Notes under the pieces: model-generated
Told to the model about the DNA's origin: nothing
Databases searched by the model: none
Seen by the model: only the letters and a program-made list of their open reading frames with translations
Position numbers and translations under genes: made by a program
From: Komagataeibacter diospyri
GTDB lineage: Bacteria; Pseudomonadota; Alphaproteobacteria; Acetobacterales; Acetobacteraceae
NCBI RefSeq assembly: GCF_006538165.1
Contig: NZ_BDLU01000032.1
Location: forward strand, 186,001 to 250,000
Length of the DNA: 64,000 bases
Direction: 5' to 3'
Shown here: positions 55,704 to 64,000 of the stretch, one piece after another
Position numbering within the stretch: the stretch's first letter is position 1
Layout of the letters: each line of letters opens with the position of its first letter

Positions 55704-56924
55704 ATGCATGAAGGGATCACCCCTTTTGCACCGGCGGGAACAGGGGTAGACAGGGGCATGCCCGCCGTCCGTCCCGTCCCTGACCGCCTTGCGCCGCGCC
55801 TGTCGATTCTGGACAGCTACATGCTGCGCCAGCTTCTGCTGGCGCTGGTCGCGACCACGGGCGCGCTGGTGACGCTGATCTGGCTGACCCAGTCCCTGCA
55901 CTTCGTATCACTGGTGGTGGGCCGTGGGCTGTCGCTACGCGTGTTTCTGGAACTGACCAGCCTGCTGATCCCCTCCTTCATCGCGGTCATCCTGCCCATC
56001 ACCACGTTTGTGGTGGTGCAGTTCATCTACCAGCGCCTTGGCACCGACCGGGAACTGACGGTCATGCAGGCAGCCGGGCTGTCGCCCGCCATGATGGCGC
56101 GACCGGGACTGGCCTGCGCCGCCATCGCAACGGCGGCATGCCTGGTGCTGAATGTATGGATCGTGCCGGTTTCATACCATGCCTTCCGCCAGTACGAATT
56201 CCAGATCCGCAACCGCATGGCCGCCTTCCTGGTGCAGGACGGGGTGTTCACGCAGGTATCGGACAACATGACCGTGTATATCCGCGCAAGAGACAAGGAT
56301 GGCACGCTGCACGGCATCATGGTGGAAGACGACCGCACTCCCGGCGCGGAAGCCACCATACTGGCGGAAGAAGGCAATCTGGTCATCATGAATGACCAGC
56401 CGCGTGTGGTGCTGTTCAACGGGTCACGGCAGGAAATCGACAGCCATACCGGGCGGCTGAACGTGCTGACCTTCACCCGCAACACGATCGACCTGTCCAG
56501 CCCGCACTCCGCGCATACACGCCTGCCCGATGCCAATGAACTGCCAATCTCGCAACTGCTTCACCCTGACATGCGACTGTATTCGCGCCGGGATGAAAGC
56601 AAGATGTTCATCGAGGCGTGGCGCAGGCTCAGCACCCCCTTCTGCGCCTTTTCCTTTGCCATGATCGGGCTGGTGGGGGCGATGGGCGGCAGTTATTCCC
56701 GGCAGGCCAGCATACTGCGTCCGGTGCTGGCCATACTGACCGTGGTCGCGGTGCAGGCGCTGACGCTGCTGGTGCAGAACCTCGCGTCGCGCAACCTGCA
56801 GCTCATGCCGCTCATGTGGGTCTGCACGATCGGGCCGGGCGTGATCTGCGCGGTCATCCTGTTCTGGCCCGAACTGCGCGCCGACCGTGAAGCCCGGGCA
56901 GTCGCGGGCGGCACGCGCCCATGA
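55704..56924 (+). CDS. lptF: LPS export ABC transporter permease LptF
   Basis: 406 residues; YjgP/YjgQ family. TM helices lie near the N-terminus (about 38-65, 75-105), a periplasmic beta-jellyroll domain is in the middle (about 150-290), and three helices follow at the end. LDSYMLRQLLLALVATTGALV starts the core. Two starts are possible: ATG 55704 and ATG 55758; neither has a strong Shine-Dalgarno, and 55758 fits the usual length a little better. Moves LPS from inner membrane to the Lpt bridge together with LptG and LptB. Confidence 0.9.
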   Translation: MHEGITPFAPAGTGVDRGMPAVRPVPDRLAPRLSILDSYMLRQLLLALVATTGALVTLIWLTQSLHFVSLVVGRGLSLRVFLELTSLLIPSFIAVILPITTFVVVQFIYQRLGTDRELTVMQAAGLSPAMMARPGLACAAIATAACLVLNVWIVPVSYHAFRQYEFQIRNRMAAFLVQDGVFTQVSDNMTVYIRARDKDGTLHGIMVEDDRTPGAEATILAEEGNLVIMNDQPRVVLFNGSRQEIDSHTGRLNVLTFTRNTIDLSSPHSAHTRLPDANELPISQLLHPDMRLYSRRDESKMFIEAWRRLSTPFCAFSFAMIGLVGAMGGSYSRQASILRPVLAILTVVAVQALTLLVQNLASRNLQLMPLMWVCTIGPGVICAVILFWPELRADREARAVAGGTRP

Positions 56925-58036
56925 AGCTTGCCTTCACGCTGTCGCTGTACATCGCCCGGCAATTCACCTATGCCACGCTGTCGGTGATCGCCTTCCTGAC
57001 CGGGCTGATCACCATGTTCGACTTTATCGACCTGTTGCGCCGGGTTTCCACGCGTCCCAGCGTGCCGACCTCGCTGGTCAGTCAGATCGCCTTCCTGCAC
57101 ATCCCCTTCGCCTGTCTTGAAATCCTGCCCTTCGGCATCCTGCTGGGCGGGATCATATGTTTCTGGCGGCTGGCGCGTTCATCGGAACTGGTGGTGGCGC
57201 GGGCGGCGGGCATTTCGGCGTGGCAGTTCCTGGCGGGGCCGGTCACGTGCGCCGTGCTGATCGGGACGGTGGCCACCACCTGCATCTCCCCCCTTTCATC
57301 GGTCATGTACCGGCGGGCGGAAATGCTGGACCGCCAGTACCTGCGCGACAACAACGGCAAGTCACTCAACCTGAGCGGGGGCACACTGTGGTTGCGGCAG
57401 GGGGATAACGGGCTGGTGGACCATGGGGTGGACATCATCCACGCGCGCCATGTCAAGCTGACGGGCAGCGTGCTGCATATCCGTGACATCACCATTTTCC
57501 GGCTTGGCCCCGATGATAACCTGCTGACCCGCATCGAAGCCCGGAGCGGATATCTGGGCAAGGAGCGCTGGGTCCTTGATTCCGCCCGCCAGCTACGCCC
57601 CGATGAACTGCCCGTCGATATGGGCGAAATGACACTTCATGCCGACCTGACGCTGGCGGGGGTGGAGGAAAGTTTTGCCTCCCCCGACACATTGTCGGTC
57701 TGGGCGCTGCCAGGTTTCATCCGGCAGCTGAAACGCTCGGGCTTTTCCACCATCCGCCACCGGCTGCATTTCCAGACCCTGCTTACGCTGCCGGTCCTGT
57801 CAGGCACCATGGCCCTGGTGGCGGCGGGATTTTCCATGCGGCCCGCACGACGTGGCGGGGTCATACGCATGATAAGCTTCGGGGTTGCAGCCGGTTTTGC
57901 CCTGTTTGCGCTGTCGAAAATCGCCGCCCAGTTTGGTGAAACGGGCACATTGCCGCCCCTTCTTGCTGCATGGGCCCCCACCGGGGCCGGGCTTTGTCTT
58001 GCAGTCACGCTGCTTCTTCATCTAGAGGACGGTTAA
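56921..58036 (+). CDS. lptG: LPS export ABC transporter permease LptG
   Basis: 371 residues; same fold as LptF, with opening LSLYIARQFTYATLSVIAFL and DFIDLLRR, central periplasmic domain (about 130-260) and three C-terminal helices. Its ATG overlaps the lptF stop (ATGA) and its stop overlaps the lptD start (TAATG). Confidence 0.92.
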   Translation: MKLAFTLSLYIARQFTYATLSVIAFLTGLITMFDFIDLLRRVSTRPSVPTSLVSQIAFLHIPFACLEILPFGILLGGIICFWRLARSSELVVARAAGISAWQFLAGPVTCAVLIGTVATTCISPLSSVMYRRAEMLDRQYLRDNNGKSLNLSGGTLWLRQGDNGLVDHGVDIIHARHVKLTGSVLHIRDITIFRLGPDDNLLTRIEARSGYLGKERWVLDSARQLRPDELPVDMGEMTLHADLTLAGVEESFASPDTLSVWALPGFIRQLKRSGFSTIRHRLHFQTLLTLPVLSGTMALVAAGFSMRPARRGGVIRMISFGVAAGFALFALSKIAAQFGETGTLPPLLAAWAPTGAGLCLAVTLLLHLEDG

Positions 58037-60435
58037 TGGACCGTCCCACCCCCTTCACGCGCGCGCCGTCACCGCCACGGCTTTCTGCCGTTCTGCGGCA
58101 GTTTCCGCGTGGGTTTCTGCTTTCGGCCACCATGCTGGGGGGGATGATGTGCGCGCAGGTGTCCGGCACGGCCCATGCGGACACGCCGCCCGACGGTCCC
58201 AGGCGCAGCAGGCCCATCCATGCCCCTAAGAGCCAGCCACAGGCGCCCGTCAGCTTTTCCGGCACGGTTTCCAATACAGACCCGATGACGTTCCAGGCCG
58301 ACCATGTCGCCTATGACAGCCGCAACGGCATCGCGACATGGACCGGCAATGTCCAGCTATGGCAGAATGACCAGATCATGCGCGCCGACAAGGTTGTGTA
58401 TGACCGCAATACGGGCATAGCCTCGGCCCGTGGCAACGTGGCCATGGTGGAGCCCGACGGCACGGTGCTGTTTACCGAATATGCCGAACTGAGCAACGGC
58501 ATGCGCGACGGCATCATGACCCGCCTGTATGTCCGCATGCAGGACAATGCGCGCATGGCCGCAAACGGCATGCGCCGCACCGGCGCCAAGGTCAACGACC
58601 TGACGCGCGTGGTCTATACAGCGTGTGAAATATGCGCCCGCCACCCTGAACGCGCGCCATTCTGGCAGCTGCGCGCCTATGACGCCACGCATGACATGCA
58701 GCACAAGCGGCTGGAATTCCGTGACGCGTTCGTGGACTTTTTCGGGGTGCCGGTTTTCTACCTGCCCGCGTTCTCGATGACCGACCCGTCAGTCCGGCGG
58801 CAGAGCGGCTTCCTGACCCCCGGCTTCACCCCGCATGACCGTTACCTGGGCACGTATGTCACCATTCCCTATTACTGGGTCATTGACCGCCAGTCGGATG
58901 TCACGCTGCAGGGGCTGTTCTCCACCCGGACGGGGCCTGAGCTTACGGCGAACTACCGCCGCTATTTCAGCAATGCGCGCCTGAACCTGACCGGCGGCAT
59001 CGCGTACGATACCCATCGTGACACCGATTACGTCAACACCTTCGGGCAGGAGGTGGACAGTTCGAACAACCACGGCATACAGGGCTATATCTTCGCCAAC
59101 GGCCAGATCTCGATCAACAAGACGTGGCGGGCGGGTGCGAACATACGCTGGGCCAGTTCACCCAACTTCATGCGTGACTACCGCGTCAGCGGGTATGGAC
59201 AGGATACGCTCAATTCCAACGTCTACCTGGAAGGGTTCGGCACGGGATCGTATTCACGCCTTGATGCCGAAGGCTACCAGGGCATGAACCAGGGCGTCAT
59301 CCACAACCAGGACCTGCCGTGGGTGCTGCCGCGCTACACCTACAGCTATTTTGGCCAGCCGGATTCACTGGGCGGGCGGTTCAGCCTCGATACGACGGAT
59401 TTCTACGTCTATCGTGAAAACGGGACATCGGACCAGCGCGGTCAGCTTTCGCTCAACTGGGACCGGCCGTTCCACAACTCGCTGGGACAGATATGGAACC
59501 TGACCCTGCATGTTGAATCGGCCATCCATCGCGCGACCGAACTGAACCAGCAGCCCAATTACGCCCGGACCACCCGCGCACAGGTGGAGGGACAGGTGCT
59601 GCCCACCGTGGGCCTGAAGATGAACTGGCCCTTCCTGCGCAGCTTCAACCACAATACCGGCACCCAGATCCTTGAACCCATCGTGCAGTTCCTGGCCGCC
59701 CCCAATACGGGTAACAGCACGTCGCGCAACATTCCCAACGAAGACAGCCTGTCGTATGAATTCACGGATTCCACGCTGTTCTCGCTCAACCGCTATGCCG
59801 GCACGGACCGGCTGGATGGCGGCCTGCGCGCCAATGTCGGGCTGCATAACAACTGGACATGGAACGGCCACCAGATCGATGTGCTGATCGGTGAAAGCTT
59901 CCAGGAACATATCGACCACAACCGCATCCCCTATTCCGGTCTGAACCATCATCTGTCGGATGTGGTGATGGGCACGCATATCATACCCAACCAGTTCTTT
60001 GATTTTGATGGCAAGATGCGGCTTGACCCCTATGGCGGCAAGGTCGATTTCGCTGATGCGCTGGGCAGTGCGGGTTTCAGCCATTTCCGTGTTACGGGCG
60101 GCTATCTGTTCGAACCGGTCACGCCCTATTATTATTATGCCCAGCGTCCTTACGCCCAGGCGGCGCCTAACGTTTATTACAAACCCGTCAGCGAACTGAC
60201 GGTGGGGGCTGCGTCCAACTGGGACAACTGGCACATTGCCGCCTACCTGCGCCGCAGCCTGTCGCGCAAGGAAAGCGTCGCGGTGGGTGGTGACGCAGGT
60301 TACCAGAATGACTGTTTCGGGCTGGATGTCATGTATCTCAAGCAATACACCACGATTGGTGGCCAACAGAGCAATTCAACCGTAATGTTCTCCCTTACGT
60401 TCAAAACCATCGGTACATTTGGTATCAATGGCTGA
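58036..60435 (+). CDS. lptD: LPS assembly outer membrane protein LptD
   Basis: 799 residues. Signal peptide (about 1-48, ending near GTAHA), a periplasmic OstA/LptA-like beta-taco domain (FQADHVAYDSRNGIATWTGN), then the beta-barrel (about 250-799) with aromatic-rich strands and a final TFKTIGTFGING. Cysteines in TACEICARH and NDCFGLD could form the disulfides needed for maturation. The ATG at 58036 overlaps lptG. Together with SurA, the next gene, it forms the LPS-assembly operon. Confidence 0.93.
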   Translation: MDRPTPFTRAPSPPRLSAVLRQFPRGFLLSATMLGGMMCAQVSGTAHADTPPDGPRRSRPIHAPKSQPQAPVSFSGTVSNTDPMTFQADHVAYDSRNGIATWTGNVQLWQNDQIMRADKVVYDRNTGIASARGNVAMVEPDGTVLFTEYAELSNGMRDGIMTRLYVRMQDNARMAANGMRRTGAKVNDLTRVVYTACEICARHPERAPFWQLRAYDATHDMQHKRLEFRDAFVDFFGVPVFYLPAFSMTDPSVRRQSGFLTPGFTPHDRYLGTYVTIPYYWVIDRQSDVTLQGLFSTRTGPELTANYRRYFSNARLNLTGGIAYDTHRDTDYVNTFGQEVDSSNNHGIQGYIFANGQISINKTWRAGANIRWASSPNFMRDYRVSGYGQDTLNSNVYLEGFGTGSYSRLDAEGYQGMNQGVIHNQDLPWVLPRYTYSYFGQPDSLGGRFSLDTTDFYVYRENGTSDQRGQLSLNWDRPFHNSLGQIWNLTLHVESAIHRATELNQQPNYARTTRAQVEGQVLPTVGLKMNWPFLRSFNHNTGTQILEPIVQFLAAPNTGNSTSRNIPNEDSLSYEFTDSTLFSLNRYAGTDRLDGGLRANVGLHNNWTWNGHQIDVLIGESFQEHIDHNRIPYSGLNHHLSDVVMGTHIIPNQFFDFDGKMRLDPYGGKVDFADALGSAGFSHFRVTGGYLFEPVTPYYYYAQRPYAQAAPNVYYKPVSELTVGAASNWDNWHIAAYLRRSLSRKESVAVGGDAGYQNDCFGLDVMYLKQYTTIGGQQSNSTVMFSLTFKTIGTFGING

Positions 60436-61837
60436 CCTGATGCGCGAAAGACCGAGCTGGATGTCCTTCTTCCCCACCGCCCGTGGCGCTGTTTTCTCCC
60501 CCGCATCGCAGCGGGGCCGTATGGGCCGCACCCTTGCGGCAACCCTGCTGGCATGTGTGGCGCTGGTGGGCCACGAACAGGCGGCCGGTGCCCGCACGGC
60601 CCGCGCCATTGCCCAGCAGGCACAGGCGGCGGAAGATCAGGACGCCATCATCGCCACAGTGAATGGTGCGGTACTGACCAAGCGCGATGTCGATACGCGC
60701 GGGCGGCTGTTCGCCCTGTCATCGGGGCTGGATGTCAGCGACGACGTGATGCAGCGGCTGCGCCCCCAGATCGTACGGCAGCTGATTGATGAAAAACTGC
60801 GTATGCAGGAAATGCTCGACCGCCACATCAACGTGCCGATCCAGCAGATCGGGGACGCCATAGCCGGCATCGAACAGCGTAACGGCATGCCCCAGAACGC
60901 CCTGCGCAACAAGCTGGCGGAAGATGGCGTATCGCTGACCACGCTGATTGACCAGATCCGTGTGCAGATCGGCTGGTCGCAGGTGCTGCGTCAGGAAACG
61001 GCCGAGCATGGCCGCATCACCGCATCCGAGATCGAGCAGCGCATGGCCGCGCTGAAGCGCGAGGATGGCAAGCCGGAATACATGATCAGCGAGATTTTCG
61101 TGCCGGTGGACGATCCCCGCCATACGGAAAACGAACTGAAATTCACCGAGACCATCATTCAGGAACTGCGTGAGGGCGCGCCCTTCCCCATTGTCGCCGC
61201 CCAGTTCTCGCAGGGGCAGAGCGCACTGGACGGCGGCATGATGGGCTGGACGCAGGAAGACGGGCTGGACCCGCAGGTGGTGGATGTGGCGCGCAAGATG
61301 CCTGACGGCGCTATTTCCAACCCCATCCGTGTCGCAGGTGGCTACGTCATCGCCACCATTGCCGAACGGCGGACGGTGGGTCACCAGATGACCACTATCC
61401 TGACCATCCGGCAGGTTTTCTTCCCCTTTGACACGCCCCTGGACCCGGAAAACCCGACCGACCAGCAGAAATCGACACTGGACACCGCCACGGCTTTTGC
61501 CAACGAAGCCAAAAACTGTGACCAGATGGAAGCCGAGAACAAGAAACTGGGGGAAAAGCACCCCAGTGATCCCGGCGAACTCATGCTGAACCACCTCAAC
61601 CCCCAGATGCGCGAAATACTTGAGCCACTTGGTCCGGGCAAGACCAGCAAGCCCCTGGTTTCGGGCGAAGGGATCCTGGTGCTGATGGTCTGCACCCGTG
61701 AAGAGCGCAACATCGCCATCCAGACCCCCAGCCAGATTGCCGACCACCTGATGAACGAACGCGTGGAACAGACATCACGGCAGCTGAACCGTGACCTGCA
61801 GCGCCGCGCGATCATCGACATGCGTTCCAAGACCTGA
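60428..61837 (+). CDS. surA: periplasmic chaperone/peptidylprolyl isomerase SurA
   Basis: 469 residues. Signal-like segment (RTLAATLLACVALVG) up to about residue 55, SurA N-domain (IIATVNGAVLTKRDVDTR, QLIDEKLRMQE), a first parvulin domain (about 215-325: EYMISEIFVPVDDP, FSQGQSALDGGMMGW) and a degenerate second one. Folds outer-membrane proteins such as LptD, encoded just upstream. The ATG at 60428 overlaps the lptD end by 8 bp; an ATG at 60440 is possible. Confidence 0.9.
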   Translation: MADLMRERPSWMSFFPTARGAVFSPASQRGRMGRTLAATLLACVALVGHEQAAGARTARAIAQQAQAAEDQDAIIATVNGAVLTKRDVDTRGRLFALSSGLDVSDDVMQRLRPQIVRQLIDEKLRMQEMLDRHINVPIQQIGDAIAGIEQRNGMPQNALRNKLAEDGVSLTTLIDQIRVQIGWSQVLRQETAEHGRITASEIEQRMAALKREDGKPEYMISEIFVPVDDPRHTENELKFTETIIQELREGAPFPIVAAQFSQGQSALDGGMMGWTQEDGLDPQVVDVARKMPDGAISNPIRVAGGYVIATIAERRTVGHQMTTILTIRQVFFPFDTPLDPENPTDQQKSTLDTATAFANEAKNCDQMEAENKKLGEKHPSDPGELMLNHLNPQMREILEPLGPGKTSKPLVSGEGILVLMVCTREERNIAIQTPSQIADHLMNERVEQTSRQLNRDLQRRAIIDMRSKT

Positions 61838-61844
61838 TCGGGCC

Positions 61845-62696
61845 ATGAGCATGACTGAACGCCCCCGGGGGCTGGAACCCCTGCGCGAGACCATCGCGCG
61901 GCACGGGCTGGACGCACGCAAGGCGCTGGGACAGCACTTCCTGCTGGACCCGGCGATTACGGCGCGTATCGCGGCGCTGGCGGGGGATCTGGCGGGCCAG
62001 CATGTGGTGGAAGTCGGCCCCGGCCCCGGCGGCCTGACCCGCGCGCTGCTGGATACCAGTGCCGCCAGCATTGTCGCGGTGGAAGTGGACACGCGGGCGG
62101 TTGCCGTCATTACGGAACTGGCCGCCCTGGCACCCGGCCGCCTGCACATAATCGAAGCCGACGCCATGCGGCGCGACCTGACCACACTGTGCCCCGCCCC
62201 ACGACAGATCATCGCCAACCTGCCCTATAATGTCGGCACGCCGCTGCTGGTGGGGTGGTTGCGGCAGGCTGCTGCGTGGTCACGGCTGACGCTGATGTTC
62301 CAGCAGGAAGTGGCCGAACGTATCTGCGCAGCCCCCGGTTCTGCGCATTACGGCAGGCTGGGCGTGCTGGCGCAGTGGACGTGTCGCTGCGGTGTGCAGA
62401 TGCATATTCCCCCCGGCGCATTTTCCCCACCGCCCAAGGTCCATTCGGCCGTGGTCGGGCTGATTCCCCATGCGCAGCAGCCCGAAGCGGCCGTTTTCCG
62501 CGCCATGGAACAGGTTACGGCAGCGGCATTTGGCCAGCGGCGCAAGATGCTGCGCGGGGCGCTGAAATCCATCGGGGGAGAAGCCCTGCTGGCTGAAGCC
62601 GGCATCGACGGCAGCCGCCGGGCCGAGACGCTGGACATTGCCGAATTTGACCGACTGGCCCGCCTTCATGCCCGCAGGGCCGCGACACTGTCCTGA
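61845..62696 (+). CDS. rsmA: 16S rRNA (adenine1518/1519-N6)-dimethyltransferase
   Basis: 283 residues. KALGQHFLLD, motif I VEVGPGPGGLTRALL, VEVDTRA, EADAM and the catalytic IANLPYNVGTPLL are all present. Dimethylates two adjacent adenines in helix 45. Follows surA by 7 bp; the pdxA gene that often lies between surA and rsmA is missing here. The 3' end overlaps the convergent cfa-like gene by 31 bp. Confidence 0.95.
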   Translation: MSMTERPRGLEPLRETIARHGLDARKALGQHFLLDPAITARIAALAGDLAGQHVVEVGPGPGGLTRALLDTSAASIVAVEVDTRAVAVITELAALAPGRLHIIEADAMRRDLTTLCPAPRQIIANLPYNVGTPLLVGWLRQAAAWSRLTLMFQQEVAERICAAPGSAHYGRLGVLAQWTCRCGVQMHIPPGAFSPPPKVHSAVVGLIPHAQQPEAAVFRAMEQVTAAAFGQRRKMLRGALKSIGGEALLAEAGIDGSRRAETLDIAEFDRLARLHARRAATLS

Positions 62697-63913
62697 TCCT
62701 GCCCATCCACTGGCTGTGGGGCATACATGTAATCACGCGACAGGGGCACGGCATCAATCTCGCGTACCAGCTGCAACTGGAAATTCAGGTGTCCCTGCAC
62801 GCGAAAGGCCAGTTCGGACACCACAAGGTAGAATTCGAACATGCGGCAGAAACGTTCGTCATACAGCCGCGCGACCTGCTGGCGCCGTGCCGCGAAACGG
62901 CTGCGCCAGTGGGCGATGGTACGCGCGTAATGCAGACGCCAGATCTCGCAATCCGTCAGCCATAGCCCGGCGCGTTCCACCGCGCTGACGGCTTCACTGA
63001 CCGCCGGGGAATAGCCGCCGGGGAAGATATAGCGATCAATCCATGGATTGGTGACGCCCGGCCCCTCCCTGCGGCCAATGGAATGCAGGACCATTACGCC
63101 ATGGGGCTGCAGGGCCGCGCGCATGGTGGCGAAAAACGCCGGATAATGGGCCACGCCCACATGTTCGAACATGCCGATGGAAACGATCCGGTCATAGCGC
63201 CTGCTGACGGCGCGGTAATCCAGCAGTTCAAAGCGTACGCGTCCATCCAGCCCAGCCGCCCGCGCACGCTGGCGGGCAATATGCAGCTGTTCCACTGACA
63301 GGGTAATGCCCGTCACCTGCGCGCCGTAATCGCGCGCCAGCGTCAGGGCCATGCCACCCCAGCCACAGCCGACATCCAGAACGCTCATACCGGGATGTGA
63401 AAGGTGCAGCTTGGCCGCCAGATGGTGTTTCTTGGCCACCTGCGCCTGTGCCAGCGTTTCATGGCCCGTGGGGAAATAACCGCACGAATACTGCATGTCC
63501 TCATCAAGGAAGTGACGGTACAGCCTGCTGTCCAGATCATAATGATGCGCCACGTTCCGCCGCGCGCGCCGCAGGGTGTTATGTTGCAGCCAGGTCCGCG
63601 CGATATAGCGCAGGGAGCCAAAGATCCGCTCCCCCGCGGGGCTGCGGCGCATCACATTGAGCATGAGCACATGCAGCAGGTCATACAGCGTGCACCCCAC
63701 CGGACGCAGCGTGCCCGCCATGTAGGCTTCCCCCACCTTCAGCGCGGGATCAAGCAGCAGGGCGCGCACCGTTTCCCCATCCGCGATCCACATGCCCGCC
63801 TGTGGTCCGGGACCGCCCACATACACGCGCCTGTCACCGCCGGGATAATGGACATCCAGCCGTCCCAGGGTAATGAAATGCATAAAGGCCCGGTCCAGCA
63901 ATACAGGTGCCAT
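62666..63913 (-). CDS. cfa: cyclopropane-fatty-acyl-phospholipid synthase family protein
   Basis: 415 residues. An N-terminal domain (about 1-120) precedes the SAM fold: MSVLDVGCGWGGMALTLA, GITLSVEQ and FEHVGVAHY, as in Cfa enzymes, which add a methylene bridge to unsaturated acyl chains of membrane phospholipids. At the place of the Cfa cysteine (YLxxC) the sequence is YLVVSELAFR. The ATG at 63913 has AAGGA upstream at a slightly long distance. Genes with this SELAFR ending are a known subgroup, so the exact product is less sure. Confidence 0.85.
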   Translation of the reverse strand: MAPVLLDRAFMHFITLGRLDVHYPGGDRRVYVGGPGPQAGMWIADGETVRALLLDPALKVGEAYMAGTLRPVGCTLYDLLHVLMLNVMRRSPAGERIFGSLRYIARTWLQHNTLRRARRNVAHHYDLDSRLYRHFLDEDMQYSCGYFPTGHETLAQAQVAKKHHLAAKLHLSHPGMSVLDVGCGWGGMALTLARDYGAQVTGITLSVEQLHIARQRARAAGLDGRVRFELLDYRAVSRRYDRIVSIGMFEHVGVAHYPAFFATMRAALQPHGVMVLHSIGRREGPGVTNPWIDRYIFPGGYSPAVSEAVSAVERAGLWLTDCEIWRLHYARTIAHWRSRFAARRQQVARLYDERFCRMFEFYLVVSELAFRVQGHLNFQLQLVREIDAVPLSRDYMYAPQPVDGQDQDSVAALRA

Positions 63914-64000
63914 TGGCCTGCTTCCTTCACGCATATGCGCCTGGCAACAAGCCCCATGCGCCCGCCCCGGAAACGGCAAAAGCCCGGAAGAGTTTCCTCT

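Overview
The window is a stretch of GC-rich chromosome from an alphaproteobacterium, most likely an acetic acid bacterium of the Acetobacteraceae (Komagataeibacter/Gluconacetobacter type). This is inferred from the gene set (a hopanoid C-3 methylase-like radical SAM protein, gluconokinase, PhaR, an alphaproteobacterial ispH-thrB-rnhA cluster), very high coding GC with sharply AT-rich spacers, and protein similarities recalled from memory. About 63 genes are packed tightly, and many neighbouring stops and starts overlap (ATGA, GTGA, TAATG). I saw no rRNA, tRNA, CRISPR array, insertion sequence or prophage.

Layout. 1-3000: ABC ATPase (cut by the window edge), rnhA, thrB, ispH on the minus strand. 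3200-12540: lipoprotein, OPT transporter, M3 peptidase, an RlmM-like methyltransferase, DUF423 and DUF4142 proteins, a PduO-type adenosyltransferase, gluconokinase and an orphan coiled-coil protein. 12550-17560: small membrane protein, two tandem class I aminotransferases, gluQ, an HNH protein and a small lipoprotein. 17940-19490: hpnR-like gene with its own promoter candidate and terminator. 20160-22980: HMA copper-chaperone-like protein, sufE, hslU, hslV. 23040-34350: an eight-gene chemosensory operon. 34490-38000: membrane protein, ftsE, ftsX, ydcF-like, plsC. 38180-42340: phaR, gloB, a methyltransferase, psd, pssA. 42400-48690: a six-gene membrane complex related to group 4 hydrogenases and complex I. 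48760-51630: aldo/keto reductase, holC, pepA. 51770-55660: cysQ, a Sua5/TsaC-type synthase, a coiled-coil protein, an FAD oxidase. 55700-62700: lptF-lptG-lptD-surA-rsmA. 62670-63910: cfa-like gene, convergent with and overlapping rsmA.

Two systems stand out. The first (23-34 kb, minus strand) is a complete alternative chemosensory pathway: CheW, CheR with a C-terminal extension, CheW, MCP, CheA-REC, CheB and two hybrid histidine kinases. No cheY and no flagellar gene is present. It resembles Wsp systems and the Rhodospirillum Che3 system, so its output is probably gene expression, a surface state or development rather than swimming. The second (42.4-48.7 kb, minus strand) is an energy-converting-hydrogenase-related (Ehr) complex. 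It keeps the four cysteines for the proximal Fe-S cluster but has no NiFe-binding CxxC motif and no ferredoxin subunit, and its six proteins of about 2,090 residues together contain only two lysines. Its largest membrane subunit has no convincing conventional start codon.

A family of palindromic elements (four copies in this window, in both orientations, with covarying outer stems) sits in spacers and at gene ends and probably acts as terminators. Several spacers (about 9.3-9.5, 11.55-11.86 and 17.76-17.88 kb) are much richer in AT than the genes around them.
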